From: Halocafeteria seosinensis
Taxonomy: Eukaryota; Sar; Bigyra; Bicosoecida
Length of the DNA: 29,660 nt
Assembly (NCBI GenBank): GCA_001687465.1
Contig: LVLI01000269.1
Location: forward strand, 1 to 29,660
Reading direction: 5' to 3'
Shown: positions 28,081 to 29,660 of the stretch, piece by piece
How positions within the stretch are numbered: the first letter of the stretch is position 1
Layout of the letters: every line of letters starts with the position of its first letter
Made by a program: the position numbers and the translations under genes
Notes under the pieces: model-generated
Told to the model about the DNA's origin: nothing
Databases searched by the model: none
What the model saw: the letters and a program-made list of their open reading frames with translations, nothing else

Positions 28081-29082
28081 ATTGTTTCGCTAGTTTTACA
28101 CAGGATACGAAACAATCAATCAAACAAGCAGCCAGTAGCCAAAACCCACCATGGGACCAACAAACCCGGCAATAGAAGAAAGGACACACGTGAAGCAACT
28201 GGGTCTGGTGAAAATCTCTCCGAGGAATGTAAGATTCCTGCTCTTTTTACATTACACATAAAGGCAATCCGCATAATCAATTGAACACTACCAGCAGTAT
28301 CATTAAACTCTAGGTATGAACTCGGCAGACTGATCACAACACTGACTATACCACCGGTTCGCGAGGATGACCATTGTTGCAGCGAATGGAAAGCGGAATG
28401 TACCATACATACGTATTGGTTGATAAGTTGCGTAGCACGCGTACAGAACATGGCAGCTGTCGAATTACTTCCTGCATTTCGGATTCCTGTAAGCCGTTCT
28501 TGCCTATTAGTTATTGATACATTCCCTGTATTTCCTCTGGGATTGGTTCGGTTTCTGCCTCGTCGTTATCTTCTGTCTTTCTCCTCTTTACTTCCTCTTC
28601 CTCGCGCGGTTCCATGGGGACTTCCGCAGCCCGGTTTATCGCGCGTTCGAGATTCGCACTGATTTCGCTTGCACCGGTGTCGAAATTCCGGGGTACTTCA
28701 GCTTGGTCCGTATAACCTCTGGGACGGTATCCCGACTCAGCAGTGCTACCATTTCCTCACCGAAATTGTGGACATGCGCATTTTGAAGTGTTACTCGGTC
28801 GATAATGCCCTCACGTGTGCTGCAATGTATATGAAGCGGGCAGCGTACTGATGCTTTTGCCTTGTAGCAGGCTAGTCTGCGCCAGATGTGTGGAGTGTAG
28901 CAGGTGCTACTTGTAATGTACCACGTGGTACTGTGTAACTCACGATTTCGTACTTACGTTAGACGGTACTTTTTGGACCCATCAAAGGTACTTTTGATGT
29001 TCACTCTGTATCCATTAATATCGCCACTATCTCCAAGTTGTGCTCCGATGGCCGTCACCTTTTTCCCCATGGTGTTGGCTTA

Positions 29083-29138
29083 CACACACATACCGGTATG
29101 TGACAGAAAGCCCACCGGCGGGGGTGTTGACCGCATCT
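29083..29138 (+). repeat. Dispersed repeat R, copy 3
   Basis: Matches copies 1 and 2 in the same direction (TATGTGACAGAAAGCCCACC, then TTGACCGCATC). It differs by CATACCGGTATG in place of CATATG, a 6-nt change that keeps the palindrome and the minus-strand frame (VNTPAGGLSVTYRYVC). Confidence 0.85.
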
Positions 29139-29181
29139 TCGTAACGAGTAGCGGTACTTTTCCCCAGCAATNCGGTACATG

Positions 29182-29185
<4 letters not shown>

Positions 29186-29213
<28 letters not shown>
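29186..29213 (+). repeat. TG dinucleotide microsatellite
   Basis: About 14 TG units, preceded by GTACATGTACA. An ambiguous base (N) at 29172 shows the assembly is unsure nearby. Confidence 0.95.
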
Positions 29214-29216
<3 letters not shown>

Positions 29217-29512
29217 GTGAAGTGTAAATCGAACATCACGACCAGGGAATACGGTATACAGTACATATATACATACGTGTAACCGTTGAACCAACCGGGG
29301 GAGTACTGTAACACTGTGTACAGATGTACATCACGAAACATACCCAGTAGTGTAGTATTATCAAGGATGCGCAAACAAAACCCACTCTGCACTCAATCGC
29401 AATCATACATGAAGATACATCTGGGAGGTATGCAGCTACAGGATCCAGTGCAGCCTCAATGATTGCCGCACTCAATAATCGATCCCGAATAGAGTTTCGG
29501 TTATGCGTATGA

Positions 29513-29648
29513 CTGAGCCTTGTCGGTACCTCTGACATTGTGGGCGCAGGCATGGCTCCTCCCCCGATGCCTCCTGAGCTTAACCAGTGCTGTGTTCCCC
29601 CACGGCGCATGTCAGCAAGGCTGCAGGAACAGCGGGCCCGTCGCTGCT
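29513..29648 (-). mobile_element. Element segment M, right copy (inverted relative to left copy)
   Basis: Reverse complement of 2134-2272 with scattered substitutions and one 3-nt indel. The minus-strand frame from 29610 starts MRRGGTQHWLSSGGIGGGAM and then TRLS, parallel to the left copy. Similarity ends after TRLS, and at the other end reaches almost to the window edge, so the element may continue outside. Confidence 0.75.
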
Positions 29649-29660
29649 TAACACGGGCGC

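Larger units (their letters stand above)
28081..29660. other. Upstream region of SHPRH, repeat-rich to the right edge
   Basis: The first few hundred bases should hold the SHPRH promoter; no core element stands out. A weak two-exon candidate lies at 28450-28851 on the plus strand. From about 29080 to the edge there are dispersed repeat R, a TG microsatellite and element segment M. Confidence 0.5.

Noticed and set aside
1-29660. CRISPR arrays, bacterial operons and tRNA/rRNA genes
   Set aside because: None seen: the only regular array is coding and has no spacers, and I found no convincing tRNA arms. A covariance-model search would be decisive.

Overview
This is nuclear DNA of a compact, intron-poor eukaryote, probably a protist or alga. 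The genes are eukaryote-specific: a peroxisomal PEX12, an SHPRH-type SNF2/RING protein, a mitochondrial METTL17/RSM22 and a CAMK-like kinase. The introns I can place are short (59-82 nt), begin GTAAGN/GTACGN/GTATGN/GTGAGN and end in AG. Secreted GLUG-repeat and Cys-rich repeat proteins with Ser/Thr/Pro stretches would suit a red alga or similar protist, but the sequence does not fix the lineage.

Layout from left to right. (1) Positions 1-1333, minus strand: 5' part of a secreted or membrane-anchored Cys-rich protein with a 99-nt (33-residue) tandem repeat, cut by the left edge. (2) 1334-2982: a mobile-element graveyard with a Ty3/gypsy-type chromodomain relic and two families of dispersed repeat. 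(3) 2983-6991, plus: METTL17/RSM22, three exons, greatly enlarged by acidic and polar insertions. (4) 8126-10939, plus: a single-exon Ser/Thr kinase with long disordered flanks. (5) 11658-13364, plus: a secreted GLUG-repeat protein with a mucin-like tail, perhaps with one more exon to 13707. (6) 13708-15213: gene-poor, with a reverse-transcriptase-like fragment. (7) 15214-19239, minus: a 1341-residue protein with an AlbA_2/Schlafen-like segment and a SAMD9-like general layout. (8) 20471-21906, plus: PEX12, four exons, with an eroded RING. (9) 21909-28080, minus: SHPRH-like SNF2 ATPase/RING ligase, four exons, ending 2 bp from the PEX12 stop. (10) 28081-29660: repeat-rich DNA with a third copy of one dispersed repeat, a TG microsatellite, and an inverted copy of the element segment seen near 2.1 kb.

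The genes do not form one pathway, as expected for a eukaryotic chromosome. Several neighbours are divergent (Cys-rich protein/METTL17; 1341-residue protein/PEX12) or convergent (GLUG/1341-residue protein; PEX12/SHPRH). Exon structures were worked out by hand from reading frame, splice signals and family motifs; none has transcript support.
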